Shown: piece by piece, positions 8,556-17,091 of the stretch
How positions within the stretch are numbered: position 1 is the stretch's first letter
Layout: each line of letters starts with the position of its first letter
NCBI GenBank assembly: GCA_024635765.1
Contig: JAGXIE010000070.1
Span: forward strand, 1 to 32,136
Source of the DNA: Flavobacteriaceae bacterium
Lineage (GTDB): Bacteria > Bacteroidota > Bacteroidia > Flavobacteriales > Flavobacteriaceae
Reading direction: 5' to 3'
DNA: 32,136 nucleotides
Made by a program: the position numbers and the translations under genes
The notes under the pieces: generated by a model
Told to the model about the DNA's origin: nothing
Databases searched by the model: none
Seen by the model: only the letters and a program-made list of their open reading frames with translations

Positions 8556-8751
8556 ATGGTTTTAAATAAATTAAACATTGATTTAATTCTGGATTCTGTA
8601 ATATTAGAGATTTGATAAACACTTTCAGCTCTTCAATTTCATAGGGCAATAAACGTTGAATTGCTTTTTGTACTTCTCTACAGAATAAGGTAGCGTCGAA
8701 ACTAACTTTTTTAAGTACAGTTTTAGTGTACTCAAACATTGCTCTTGCCAT
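8554..8751 (-). CDS. Small conserved Flavobacteriia-type protein of unknown function
   Basis: This 65-residue protein contains MFEYTKTVLKKVSFD, then LFCREVQKAIQRLLPYEIEE. It looks helical and has no signal peptide or membrane segment. The sequence resembles a short protein I recall as widespread in Bacteroidota (MFEYTK..L.KVSFD..LF..E..KA...LLPYE..EL), for which no function is known. Two cysteines (C24, C59) are present. The stop overlaps the oxyR terminator. A TATATTTG -7 element lies 37 b upstream of the start, which supports its being a real, separately transcribed gene. Confidence 0.75.
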   Translation of the reverse strand: MARAMFEYTKTVLKKVSFDATLFCREVQKAIQRLLPYEIEELKVFIKSLILQNPELNQCLIYLKP

Positions 8752-8787
8752 TTTCTATTTAGGTTTAGGGTTAGAATAAGTAGAATT

Positions 8788-8795
8788 CAAATATA
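8788..8795 (-). promoter_or_regulatory. Candidate -7 element for the 65-residue gene
   Basis: On the minus strand this reads TATATTTG, a perfect match to the Bacteroidota TAnnTTTG consensus, placed about 37 b before the start codon at 8751. No convincing TTTG -33 element is seen at the usual distance. Confidence 0.45.
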
Positions 8796-8923
8796 GGCTT
8801 CAGTTTTAAAATTGTATCTAAATGTACTAAAAAAATCGATACGATATTTTAGTATATGAAACTTTAACAGAAAAATCTGCTGTTAATCGGTAATCAATAA
8901 CACAAAAACGGTATTTTGTCCAA

Positions 8924-9751
8924 TTAAAACCGATTGTCACCGTCCAGGATGTTGCCAAGACCTCCTAGAATACTACCTTCACCTTTATCCTTACTACCAC
9001 CTTGAGGTGCCGATGCCAAAACACGACCGGCCAATCTGCTGAATGGTAATGATTGAATATAAACCGTTCCTGGACCTCGCAGTTTAGCATAAAACAAACC
9101 TTCACCACCGAAAATGGTATTTTTTATCCCTCCGATAAATTCAATATCATAATCTACATCTTGCGTGAAGCCAACTAGGCAGCCTGTATCAACTCTTAAT
9201 GTTTCGCCTGCATGAAGTACTTTTTTCGCCATTGTTCCACCTGCATGTACGAAAGCCATTCCATCACCTTCTAATTTTTGCATGATGAAACCTTCACCTC
9301 CAAATAAACCTCGACCTAACTTTTTAGAAAATTCGATTCCGACGCTTACACCTTTAGCCGCACATAAAAAAGCATCCTTCTGACAAATAAACTTACCTCT
9401 AAATTCCGTTAAGTCAATCGGTATGATTTTTCCTGGATAAGGGGATGCGAACGATACGTTCTTCTTTCCTGAAAGTGTGTTGTAGAATGCGGTCATAAAT
9501 AGGTTCTCTCCTGTTAGAATTCGCTTTCCTGCACCAAGGATGGAGCCCAAAAAACCTTTATTTTTTTCGGAACCATCTCCAAAGATTGTTTCCATTTTAA
9601 TACCATCGTCCATCATCATAAAGCTACCTGCTTCAGCGATGACACCTTCTTGAGGATCAAGCTCTATTTCTACATATTGCATTTCTTCTCCGTAAATTCT
9701 GTAATCAATTTCGTGTGCTGTCATGATATATTTTCTATATTTATTGTTCAT
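8924..9751 (-). CDS. TIGR00266 / AIM24-like family protein
   Basis: This protein has up to 275 residues. The frame opens at 9751, but the ATG at 9724 ([20 protein letters not shown]) fits the family N-terminus better, giving 266 residues. Family features are [27 protein letters not shown], a [17 protein letters not shown] segment, AFVHAGGT, and a second [14 protein letters not shown] repeat. These glycine-rich blocks form a trimeric beta-fold; the family is conserved from bacteria to yeast mitochondrial Aim24, with no settled function. The C-terminus is a Gly/Asp-rich tail ([19 protein letters not shown]). It is a single gene on the minus strand, diverging from the ABC transporter genes. Confidence 0.9.
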   Translation of the reverse strand: MNNKYRKYIMTAHEIDYRIYGEEMQYVEIELDPQEGVIAEAGSFMMMDDGIKMETIFGDGSEKNKGFLGSILGAGKRILTGENLFMTAFYNTLSGKKNVSFASPYPGKIIPIDLTEFRGKFICQKDAFLCAAKGVSVGIEFSKKLGRGLFGGEGFIMQKLEGDGMAFVHAGGTMAKKVLHAGETLRVDTGCLVGFTQDVDYDIEFIGGIKNTIFGGEGLFYAKLRGPGTVYIQSLPFSRLAGRVLASAPQGGSKDKGEGSILGGLGNILDGDNRF

Positions 9752-9922
9752 TTATTTGTTTAATAAAATTACAATTTCTTACATCTTTTACCAAAATCAT
9801 CGCCTAAATTTTAAATCACAATAGTTCTGACGGTTGCCTATTAAAATGTTAATCGTAAATTTATTCTGTAACAAAACCTGTTTAGGTTCGTCAAACTTAT
9901 AACTAATCAATCTCTTTACGTC

Positions 9923-10819
9923 TTGGAAACAATTCTCACCCTTAACAATCTCACCAAAAAATTTGGCTATCTCACTGCTGTTAAAGATTTAAGCTTTACT
10001 ATTAATAAAGGTAACGTATATGGCATATTGGGGCCTAACGGAAGTGGAAAATCCACTACCTTGGGTATTGTTTTAAACGTGGTCAATAAAACATCAGGAA
10101 ATTATAGTTGGTTTGATGGAAATACTACTACACACAATGCGCTGAAAAAAGTAGGAGCTATTATCGAGCGTCCAAATTTCTATCCATACATGAGTGCTTA
10201 TCAAAACCTCAAATTAGTTTGTAAAATCAAAGGTGTTGATTATTCAAAAATTGATGAGAAACTGGACATCGTTGGTCTAACAGAACGAAAAGACAGTAAA
10301 TTCAGCACCTATTCTTTAGGTATGAAACAGCGCTTGGCAATTGCTTCTGCTTTACTAAACGATCCTGAAATCCTAATATTGGATGAGCCGACTAACGGTC
10401 TAGATCCTCAAGGAATACACCAAATCCGCTCATTGATTAAGCAAATCGCAAGCAATGGAACTACTATTTTGTTGGCCTCACATCTACTAGATGAGGTTGA
10501 AAAAGTGTGTACACATGTTGTTGTTCTTCGTAAAGGTGAGAAATTATACTCTGGTAGAGTTGATGAAATGATTAGTAGTTATGGTTTTTTTGAACTCAAA
10601 ACGGATAAGCATGAAGAACTGATTACGTTACTTGAAGCTGATAATAATTTTGGCAAATTAAAAGTTGAAGGGGAATTAATAACTGCCTTTTTAAACGAAC
10701 CGATGGATGCCTCAACTTTTAATAAATTGATGTTTGAAAAAGGAATTGCTTTATCCCATCTTGTGAAACGAAAAGCAAGTCTAGAAGAACAATTTTTACA
10801 ATTAACCGATAACCAATAA
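9923..10819 (+). CDS. ABC transporter ATP-binding protein (ABC-2 type exporter)
   Basis: This 298-residue nucleotide-binding protein starts at TTG (9923); no upstream or nearby ATG fits, and METILTLNNLTKKFG is the usual beginning of the domain. Walker A is GPNGSGKS (37-44), the signature loop is SLGMK (131-135, the form common in drug/antibiotic exporters), Walker B is LILDEP (151-156), followed by the D-loop (NGLDP) and H-loop H187. The C-terminal 80 residues form the extra domain found in CcmA/NatA/DrrA-like ATPases. The permease gene starts 19 b after its stop, so the two form an ABC-2 exporter. The substrate cannot be read from the sequence. Confidence 0.93.
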   Translation: METILTLNNLTKKFGYLTAVKDLSFTINKGNVYGILGPNGSGKSTTLGIVLNVVNKTSGNYSWFDGNTTTHNALKKVGAIIERPNFYPYMSAYQNLKLVCKIKGVDYSKIDEKLDIVGLTERKDSKFSTYSLGMKQRLAIASALLNDPEILILDEPTNGLDPQGIHQIRSLIKQIASNGTTILLASHLLDEVEKVCTHVVVLRKGEKLYSGRVDEMISSYGFFELKTDKHEELITLLEADNNFGKLKVEGELITAFLNEPMDASTFNKLMFEKGIALSHLVKRKASLEEQFLQLTDNQ

Positions 10820-10838
10820 TACCATCAAAACCAATCCA

Positions 10839-11666
10839 ATGTTACGACTCATCAATCTCGAATTACAAAAACTGCTTTTAAGCAAGGTCAACAAAGTATT
10901 AATATTCATATCCTTTGTTTTGCCGTTTACTGTGCTTATATTATCCTCTATCAAAATCAACTTTTTTGGCTTTTTCACCTTGGAATTGGGTGAATTGGGA
11001 ATATTTAATTTTCCTATCATTTGGCATATCACCACCTTTTTTGCGTCTTATTTCAAATTATTTTTTGCCATTGTAGTAGTCAGTATGATCGGTAATGAAT
11101 ATAGTAACAAGACTATCAAACAGAACCTTATAGATGGATTGAGTAAGAAAGAATTTATTCTGTCAAAATTTTATACTATTGTTTTCTTTTCTTTAATCTC
11201 TACGGTTCTTATTGGAGTTGCATCTTTTCTAATAGGCCTTTATTATTCCAGTTATACTGAAACCTCCATCATTATCAGAGAAACCGAATACCTTTTAGCT
11301 TATTTTGTGAAATTAGTTGGCTTTTTTAGTTTATGCCTTTTCTTTGGAATGTTAGTAAAACGGTCTGCTTTTGCACTGGCCTTTCTTTTTGTGCTCTACA
11401 TTATAGAATGGCTTGTGTTTTGGGGTGCTTACGAAGCTTTTGAGAGCAGTGATATGGCTTGGAAGATCAAAAACTATATGCCTTTAGAATCAATGTATAA
11501 ATTGATAGACCAGCCATTTCAACGAATTATCATTACAAAATATCCTGATAAGATGGATTTGGCTTACGACTATGCTGTACATTGGTACGAATTATTAATA
11601 GTGATGGGTTGGACTGCTATATTTGTCTTTTTATCCTATCGATTATTAAAAGTGCGTGATTTATAA
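10839..11666 (+). CDS. ABC-2 type transporter permease
   Basis: This 275-residue protein has six likely membrane segments (about residues 17-38, 62-85, 115-142, 165-185, 190-212 and 252-270). A cytoplasmic NEYSNKTIKQNLIDGLSKKEF stretch after the second segment is typical of ABC-2 permeases (G.E....T.........R..). It lies directly after its ATPase and is likely the homodimeric membrane part of the exporter. Bacteroidota use such pairs for gliding-associated (GldA/GldF), antibiotic or unknown exports; GldF/GldG-type features were not recognised, so no specific name is given. The next gene begins 25 b later. Confidence 0.9.
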   Translation: MLRLINLELQKLLLSKVNKVLIFISFVLPFTVLILSSIKINFFGFFTLELGELGIFNFPIIWHITTFFASYFKLFFAIVVVSMIGNEYSNKTIKQNLIDGLSKKEFILSKFYTIVFFSLISTVLIGVASFLIGLYYSSYTETSIIIRETEYLLAYFVKLVGFFSLCLFFGMLVKRSAFALAFLFVLYIIEWLVFWGAYEAFESSDMAWKIKNYMPLESMYKLIDQPFQRIIITKYPDKMDLAYDYAVHWYELLIVMGWTAIFVFLSYRLLKVRDL

Positions 11667-11689
11667 TATATTTGATAGCTATTGCTATC
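11667..11689 (+). promoter_or_regulatory. Candidate -7 element plus start-proximal hairpin before the first T9SS gene
   Basis: TATATTTG (11667-11674) matches TAnnTTTG exactly and begins one base after the permease stop. It runs into a perfect 6-bp hairpin GATAGC-TATT-GCTATC (11674-11689) that ends 2 b before the ATG at 11692. No good -33 element is seen. Confidence 0.4.
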
Positions 11690-11691
11690 TC

Positions 11692-14600
11692 ATGAAAAAG
11701 ATTCTTACAATAATACTGCTAGTTACAGGCTTTCAATGCCTTGCCCAAAATCAAGCGGCAAATTGGTTTTTTGGCTATGGTGCAGGACTGAAGTTTGATT
11801 TAGGTGCAAACACGTTAACCTCAATAAATGGAGGAGCTTTGTTTACAAATGAAGGATGCGCATCAATTTCAGATGTTTTTGGTGAATTGTTGTTTTATAC
11901 AGATGGCACTTCTGTATGGAACAGGTTTAATAATGTGATGCCTAATGGTTCTGGCCTTTTTGGTGATTCATCTAGTACGCAATCAGCAATCATAGTTCCA
12001 AAACCTAATGACCCCTTCTTGTATTATGTTTTTACAGTAGACAATGCGTTGGATGGATTTAATTTTGGTCTTAATTATTCCATTGTTGATATGGAACGCC
12101 TTGACGGATTAGGTAATGTGACCATAAAGAATGTAAATCTTCTTCCTATATGCTCTGAAAAAATAAGCGCTGTGCTTAAAGACTGTGTAACTAAATCCAT
12201 ATGGGTAATTACATTTGCATCACAAAACGGCACAGGTAATAATTATAATACATTTTATGCCTATGAGGTTTCTGAAACAGGTTTGAATACAACTCCAGTA
12301 ATTTCCACATTTACCGGCATTACAACACAAGAAGCTAGAGGTTATCTTAAACTTTCCCCAGATGGAGAAAAATTGGCATGCGCCAATATGGCAAATGGGA
12401 TGTTCCTTTTTGATTTTGACGCGGCTACAGGAGTTGTGAGCAACCAAAGACAACTTAACATACCTGCATCGAATAATGCAGCATACGGTGTGGAATTTTC
12501 ACCGAATAGCGAATTACTTTACGTCCATTCATCAAATGATCAGCAAAGTAGTAGTCCTGGAGCCCATAGTTCCACGTTGAGTCAATATGACTTAACCGCT
12601 GCCGATATTTCAGGTTCGAGAATTACATTAGACCAACAGCAGTTGTACAGAGGAGGATTACAGTTGGGCCCTGACGGAAAGATATATCGAGCATTGAGTG
12701 CTTCTTATCAAATCGGTCTTCCTTTTTTGGGAGTTATAAATAACCCGAATGAATTAGGAACTGCTAGTAATTATATTCATAATGCTGTTGAATTAACACC
12801 AAATAATTCATCACAAGGATTACCTCCATTTATACAGTCGATATTTAATACGCAAATTGATATAATTCAAAACAACGTCAATTCTGTAAACCTACCGCTA
12901 TGTGAAGGTGAAAACTATACTTTGAGGACAGAAGAACTTCTTGGAGCTGAATATACCTGGACTTTAAACGGCAATCTATTACCAGAAACTGATTTTGACT
13001 TGGTTGTTACTCAAAGTGGCCATTATCAAGTTTATATCGATCTCAATAATGGAGAATGCGATATTGAAGGTCAAGCATTTGTGTCCTACACTGCTGTACC
13101 TGTTGCAAATCAACCATCAACTTTGATCAACTGTGACGACACTACAACATCTCTTTTTGATCTAACTCTTCAAGATGCGAGTATTTTGGGCAGCCAGAAC
13201 CCTTCAGATTACAACGTTAGATACTACACGAGTATAGAGGATGCCACTAATAACGTCAATGAAATTAGCGGTCCTTACAACAATACCTCTAATCCTCAAG
13301 AGATTTTTGTTAGAGTGCAACCAAGCAGCAATGCAAATTGTTTTGACACCACGTCATTTTTAATTAATGTATACGATAGAGCTGATATAGCAAATCTCGA
13401 AGATATCGTTATTTGTGATGATGATTTCAATGGTAATGCTATGGATGGTTTTACTACATTGGATTTATCTACTATTACTCCAGGTGTTCTGGGAAATCAG
13501 GATAGTGATAGATATACGGTGTCATATCACAGCTCTCAAACAGATGCTGAATCTGCTAACAACCCATTACCAAACTTCTATACGAATACCCTACCTTACA
13601 TAGAAGAAATTTTTGTAAGGATCGAAAACAGCGAAAATCCAGTATGTTTCAGTACTGGCTCATTTATATTGACGGTCAATGATGCACCAGAAGCATTTGA
13701 CACTTTTTTAATTCAATGTGATGAAGATGGTATTCCAGAAGGTTATACCATTTTCAATATTAATCAAGTATTTGATGATATAACAGGAGGAGCACCCAAT
13801 AGAGAGGTGGCTTATTTTTTGTCTGTCACTGATGCTGCTAATGATACAAATGAAATAAATGGCAATGCCTTTAACAACTTTTTTAACCCTCAAATCGTTT
13901 ATGGGAAGATCATTGACACAACAACTGGATGTTTTAATTTATCTCGAATAACACTGACGGCAAGCACTACTTTTTCCTATAATGCAACTTTAGAACGCTG
14001 TGATGACGATGACACAGAAGATGGTTTTTATAATTTTGATTTAACAGATGCCAATAATACCGTTCTTGCTACTTTGCCTGCAGGATTAGACGTTAATTAC
14101 TATGAAAGCTATATTGATGCGCTTTTAGAAACAAACTCTCTAGGAACTACTTATACTAATACAACCGCTTATTCACAACTTATCTATGCGCGTGTTGAGA
14201 ATGCAAATGCATGTTATGGTATCAGTGAAGTACAGTTAACTGTTTTCGAAATGCCAAATATAGTCACTGAAGCTGAAGCGATTTACTGTATCAATACGTA
14301 TCCCGAAACTATTACAGTCACTGGTGGTGTCATAGGAGACTCGCCAAGCAACTACTATTACTCATGGTCTAATGGTGAAGACGCTTCTGAAATTTTGATA
14401 AATGAACCTGGAGTCTACAATGTTAGGGTGTCCAATACTAATGGTTGTTTTAAAGACAGAACCATTACAGTACGTCCTTCTAATATTGCTATTATAAATG
14501 ACATTGAGATATTAGATGGAACTCAAAACAATATGATTATTATTTTAGTTTCAGGAGAAGGGGCTTATGAATATGCGTTGGATGATATCAACGGTCCTTA

Positions 14601-14964
14601 TCAAGACAATAACAGTTTCGATAATGTCATGGCCGGATTTCACACCGTATACGTTAGAGACAAAAATGATTGTGGGATTTCAGAGGAATTAGTTTCCGTT
14701 ATTGGTTTTCCAAAATTCTTTACACCAAATGATGACACGTTCAATGATTATTGGCAAGTTTATGGAGTTAATGGCCAATTTCAACCAAAGACTAAGATCA
14801 ATATTTTTGATCGTCATGGCAAATTGATAAAAGAGCTTGATCCATTAAGCAAAGGATGGGATGGCACTTTGAACGGTTACAAACTTCCAACAACTGATTA
14901 TTGGTTTTCTGTAACGCTGCAAGACGGAAGGTTGTTTAGAGGACATTTTGCGCTGAAACGTTAA
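11692..14964 (+). CDS. T9SS type B sorting domain protein with propeller-like head and four ~95-aa repeats
   Basis: This 1090-residue protein starts at the ATG at 11692, which opens a clear signal peptide (MKKILTIILLVTGFQCLAQ); a GTG at 11656 would add 12 unlikely residues. Residues about 20-380 look like a beta-propeller head (NWFFGYGAGLKFD, YLKLSPDGEKLA, YGVEFSPNSELLYV, LQLGPDGKIYRAL). An Ig-like stretch follows (about 410-470). Four Cys/Asp-rich repeats fill 471-855, and a block shared with two neighbours fills 856-1090. The last 85 residues (FPKFFTPNDDTFNDYW ... GWDGTLNGYKLP ... DYWF ... GHFALKR) are the type B (CHU_C, gliding-motility-associated) C-terminal signal for T9SS export and surface attachment. 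A cell-surface adhesin or binding protein is likely; the ligand is unknown. Confidence 0.9.
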   Translation: MKKILTIILLVTGFQCLAQNQAANWFFGYGAGLKFDLGANTLTSINGGALFTNEGCASISDVFGELLFYTDGTSVWNRFNNVMPNGSGLFGDSSSTQSAIIVPKPNDPFLYYVFTVDNALDGFNFGLNYSIVDMERLDGLGNVTIKNVNLLPICSEKISAVLKDCVTKSIWVITFASQNGTGNNYNTFYAYEVSETGLNTTPVISTFTGITTQEARGYLKLSPDGEKLACANMANGMFLFDFDAATGVVSNQRQLNIPASNNAAYGVEFSPNSELLYVHSSNDQQSSSPGAHSSTLSQYDLTAADISGSRITLDQQQLYRGGLQLGPDGKIYRALSASYQIGLPFLGVINNPNELGTASNYIHNAVELTPNNSSQGLPPFIQSIFNTQIDIIQNNVNSVNLPLCEGENYTLRTEELLGAEYTWTLNGNLLPETDFDLVVTQSGHYQVYIDLNNGECDIEGQAFVSYTAVPVANQPSTLINCDDTTTSLFDLTLQDASILGSQNPSDYNVRYYTSIEDATNNVNEISGPYNNTSNPQEIFVRVQPSSNANCFDTTSFLINVYDRADIANLEDIVICDDDFNGNAMDGFTTLDLSTITPGVLGNQDSDRYTVSYHSSQTDAESANNPLPNFYTNTLPYIEEIFVRIENSENPVCFSTGSFILTVNDAPEAFDTFLIQCDEDGIPEGYTIFNINQVFDDITGGAPNREVAYFLSVTDAANDTNEINGNAFNNFFNPQIVYGKIIDTTTGCFNLSRITLTASTTFSYNATLERCDDDDTEDGFYNFDLTDANNTVLATLPAGLDVNYYESYIDALLETNSLGTTYTNTTAYSQLIYARVENANACYGISEVQLTVFEMPNIVTEAEAIYCINTYPETITVTGGVIGDSPSNYYYSWSNGEDASEILINEPGVYNVRVSNTNGCFKDRTITVRPSNIAIINDIEILDGTQNNMIIILVSGEGAYEYALDDINGPYQDNNSFDNVMAGFHTVYVRDKNDCGISEELVSVIGFPKFFTPNDDTFNDYWQVYGVNGQFQPKTKINIFDRHGKLIKELDPLSKGWDGTLNGYKLPTTDYWFSVTLQDGRLFRGHFALKR
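13102..14256 (+). repeat. Four tandem ~96-residue Cys/Asp-rich modules (protein-level repeat)
   Basis: Each unit has the pattern CD..(D)G...FDL, then a Y-[HY]-.S..DA...N.[IL] strand, then Y.N...PQ.IFVR[VI], then C and a closing ..F.L.V strand. Units are diverged at the DNA level, so this is not a young tandem duplication. Confidence 0.85.
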
Positions 14965-14979
14965 AAATTCTACGTACTC

Positions 14980-15007
14980 TTAAGTCAAATATTATTTAGA
15001 GACTTAA
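14980..15007 (+). other. Inverted repeat between the first and second T9SS genes
   Basis: TTAAGTC (14980-14986) and GACTTAA (15001-15007) form a 7-bp stem with a 14-b loop in the 69-b gap. An A-run, not a T-run, follows directly and TTTTTT comes only at about 15015, so it is not a convincing terminator. Confidence 0.3.
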
Positions 15008-15033
15008 AAAAAGTATTTTTTAATAAACAGTCT

Positions 15034-16815
15034 ATGAGAATCGTTCAATTAATATTTATTGGTTTTATTCTCTGCATTCCTTTAAAGCATTTTAGTCAGG
15101 ATGTGACTTTATACCAGCAATTTAATGGTCGATATGATTATGTTGCCATTGGCAACACACTCAATTTTTTTCCAAATGGTTCTTTCCCCACTTGTGATAT
15201 TTTAACATCTTCCTCTGCAAATTTATCCTTAAATCCAAATCAAAATGTTGTGGCAGCTTATCTGTATTGGGCTGGTTCTGGAACTGGAGATTTGGATATT
15301 CTTGTGAATGATGTGCCCATTGCGTCAGAACGGGTTTTTAGTAATACATCCATCAATGGCAGAATATATTTTGCCGCATTTACTGACATTACATCTTTGG
15401 TGCAAAACCAAGGAAGTGTCAATTATACTATTTCTGAATTTGACCTTACTGCTGTTATTCCGACCTATTGTTCTACAGGGTCTAATTTTGGCGGTTGGGC
15501 TATTGCCGTTATTTATCAGGACGAGAGCTTGCCTTTGAATCAACTCAATGTATATGATGGTTTGCAAAGCGTGCCCAACGAACTTTCCATAACTCTAGAG
15601 AATTTGAATGTACTTGACAATGAAGGTGCCAAAATAGGTTTCATCGCTTGGGAAGGTGACGCCACGATTGCAGTTAATGAAACATTATCCATCAATGGGA
15701 ATCCAATTAGCAATCCACCTCTCAACCCTGTGAATAATGCTTTTAATGGTACCAATAGTTTTACCGGTTCAACTGAATTGTACAACATGGATATAGATGT
15801 CTACAACATTCAGAATAATATCAATATAGGAGATTCTACGGCAACAATTGAACTTACTTCAGGGCAAGATTTTGTAATGATCAATAATGTCATAACAGTT
15901 TTAAATAGTCAATTACCAGATGCAACAATTGTTCTAGATAATTATTTGCAAAACTGCAATGAACTTGAAATGGAATTCAATTATACTGTTTTTAATACTA
16001 ATTCAACAGATTTTCTGCCTGCCAATACACCTATCGCTTTCTATATAAATGAGCAATTGGTAGGTCAAAGCAACACTCAAAATAATATTGCTATCAATGA
16101 TTTTGAAAGTGGCAGTATTATACTGACAATTCCCGATGGGTTGATGAGTCCATTTGAATTGATGATGGTCGTTGATGATAATGGCTCTCAAATGGGAGTT
16201 GTAACTGAAATCAGTGAAACAAACAATGCTTTTAACGATTTTATTGATTTATTACCATTACCCTCTATTACTAGCCTACCCATGATAACGCGGTGTAATG
16301 AAGGTTTTGATTCCGCTAATTTTAATTTGATCGATTCTCTTCCAGAAACTGTTGACTCTTCAAACGTATTAGCATTTTATGAAAATCTTGCTGATTTAGA
16401 AGCTAATGAAAATGAACTGCTTTTTCCAGAAGGATATTCAAATATATCTAACCCACAAACTATCTATATAAAAGTTGAAGGCACACCTTGTTACGATATT
16501 TACCAATTCGATATCATGGTAGAAAATTGTCCTCCGTGGGTTCCAGAAGGATTTTCACCAAATGATGATACAATAAATGATTGGTTCAACATACAAGGTC
16601 TTTACAATATCTTTTTAAATCATGAGTTAATCATATATAATCGTTATGGTACTTTGATTTTTGAAGGGGATAACTCAACTCCATGGTCTGGAAAGGCCAA
16701 CAGAGGCTTAAACAATTTGGGGAAATTGCTACCAACTGGCACCTATTTTTATATCATATATCTGAATGATCCTAAATACAAGCCCTTGCAAGGCTGGGTT
16801 TACATAAATTACTGA
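15034..16815 (+). CDS. T9SS type B sorting domain protein with distinct head and CARDB-like domain
   Basis: This 593-residue protein has a signal peptide (residues 1 to about 22, ending HFSQ). The head, about residues 24-290, contains AAYLYWAGSGTGDLDI, NFGGWAIAVIYQDE and GFIAWEGDATIAVNE; I recognise this as recurring in flavobacterial T9SS proteins but cannot name a characterised family (it resembles DUF3344-like surface domains). Residues about 290-408 look CARDB-like (PIAFYINEQLVG ... ISETNNAF). One copy of the ~90-residue repeat shared with its neighbours follows (409-498), then a type B CTD (499-593, GFSPNDDTINDWFNIQGLY ... NRYGTLIFEG ... GTYFYIIY). It lacks the neighbours' shared 235-residue block and ends GWVYINY rather than GHFAL.R. 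It is likely surface-attached by T9SS. Confidence 0.88.
   Translation: MRIVQLIFIGFILCIPLKHFSQDVTLYQQFNGRYDYVAIGNTLNFFPNGSFPTCDILTSSSANLSLNPNQNVVAAYLYWAGSGTGDLDILVNDVPIASERVFSNTSINGRIYFAAFTDITSLVQNQGSVNYTISEFDLTAVIPTYCSTGSNFGGWAIAVIYQDESLPLNQLNVYDGLQSVPNELSITLENLNVLDNEGAKIGFIAWEGDATIAVNETLSINGNPISNPPLNPVNNAFNGTNSFTGSTELYNMDIDVYNIQNNINIGDSTATIELTSGQDFVMINNVITVLNSQLPDATIVLDNYLQNCNELEMEFNYTVFNTNSTDFLPANTPIAFYINEQLVGQSNTQNNIAINDFESGSIILTIPDGLMSPFELMMVVDDNGSQMGVVTEISETNNAFNDFIDLLPLPSITSLPMITRCNEGFDSANFNLIDSLPETVDSSNVLAFYENLADLEANENELLFPEGYSNISNPQTIYIKVEGTPCYDIYQFDIMVENCPPWVPEGFSPNDDTINDWFNIQGLYNIFLNHELIIYNRYGTLIFEGDNSTPWSGKANRGLNNLGKLLPTGTYFYIIYLNDPKYKPLQGWVYINY
16258..16527 (+). repeat. Single diverged copy of the ~94-residue module
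   Basis: RCNEGFDSANFNLIDSL, then AFYENLADLEANENEL, then NISNPQTIYIKVEG.PC.D.Y.F.I.V align with the repeats of the adjacent T9SS genes, although the CD..DG start is degenerate here. Confidence 0.7.
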
Positions 16816-16948
16816 AAGAGCTTGGGTCGATGTGTATTTCTCAAATCAACATCTATTAAATTGACAGTCATGATATATTTTAATTACTATTTACGTGATT
16901 AATTTACTAGTTTTCAGGGATATAAATCAGAAATTTTTAAATTTTTAG

Positions 16949-16990
16949 CGATTAAATGTTAATTTTTTTAGTATTTAATCGTATTTTTTT
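16949..16990 (+). terminator. Candidate intrinsic terminator downstream of the 593-aa T9SS gene
   Basis: A perfect 9-bp AT-rich stem CGATTAAAT (16949-16957) / ATTTAATCG (16973-16981) has a 15-b loop and is followed by TA and seven T. It lies 134 b after the stop at 16815 and before the promoter-like element of the next gene. The large loop and low GC make it only moderately convincing. Confidence 0.45.
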
Positions 16991-17019
16991 GCATTTCGTC
17001 TATTTTTAGCATACTTTCG
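16988..17019 (+). promoter_or_regulatory. Candidate Bacteroidota promoter for the 1608-aa T9SS gene
   Basis: TTTG (16988-16991), a 20-b spacer and TACTTTCG (17012-17019, 7 of 8 to TAnnTTTG) give the spacing expected of the primary sigma factor of Bacteroidota. The start codon at 17092 lies about 70 b downstream. Confidence 0.5.
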
Positions 17020-17091
17020 ACCCTTAAAGCTATTATATCTCTTTTGCCTATTTTATTGGCAAGAACTCTAATAAAGAATAACCTGTTTAAA

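Noticed and set aside
11656-11691. GTG start at 11656 for the first T9SS gene
   Set aside because: It would put 12 odd residues before a textbook signal peptide and overlap the permease gene; the ATG at 11692 is far better.
17044-17091. TTG start at 17044 for the 1608-aa gene
   Set aside because: The added 16 residues precede a normal signal peptide beginning at the ATG at 17092.
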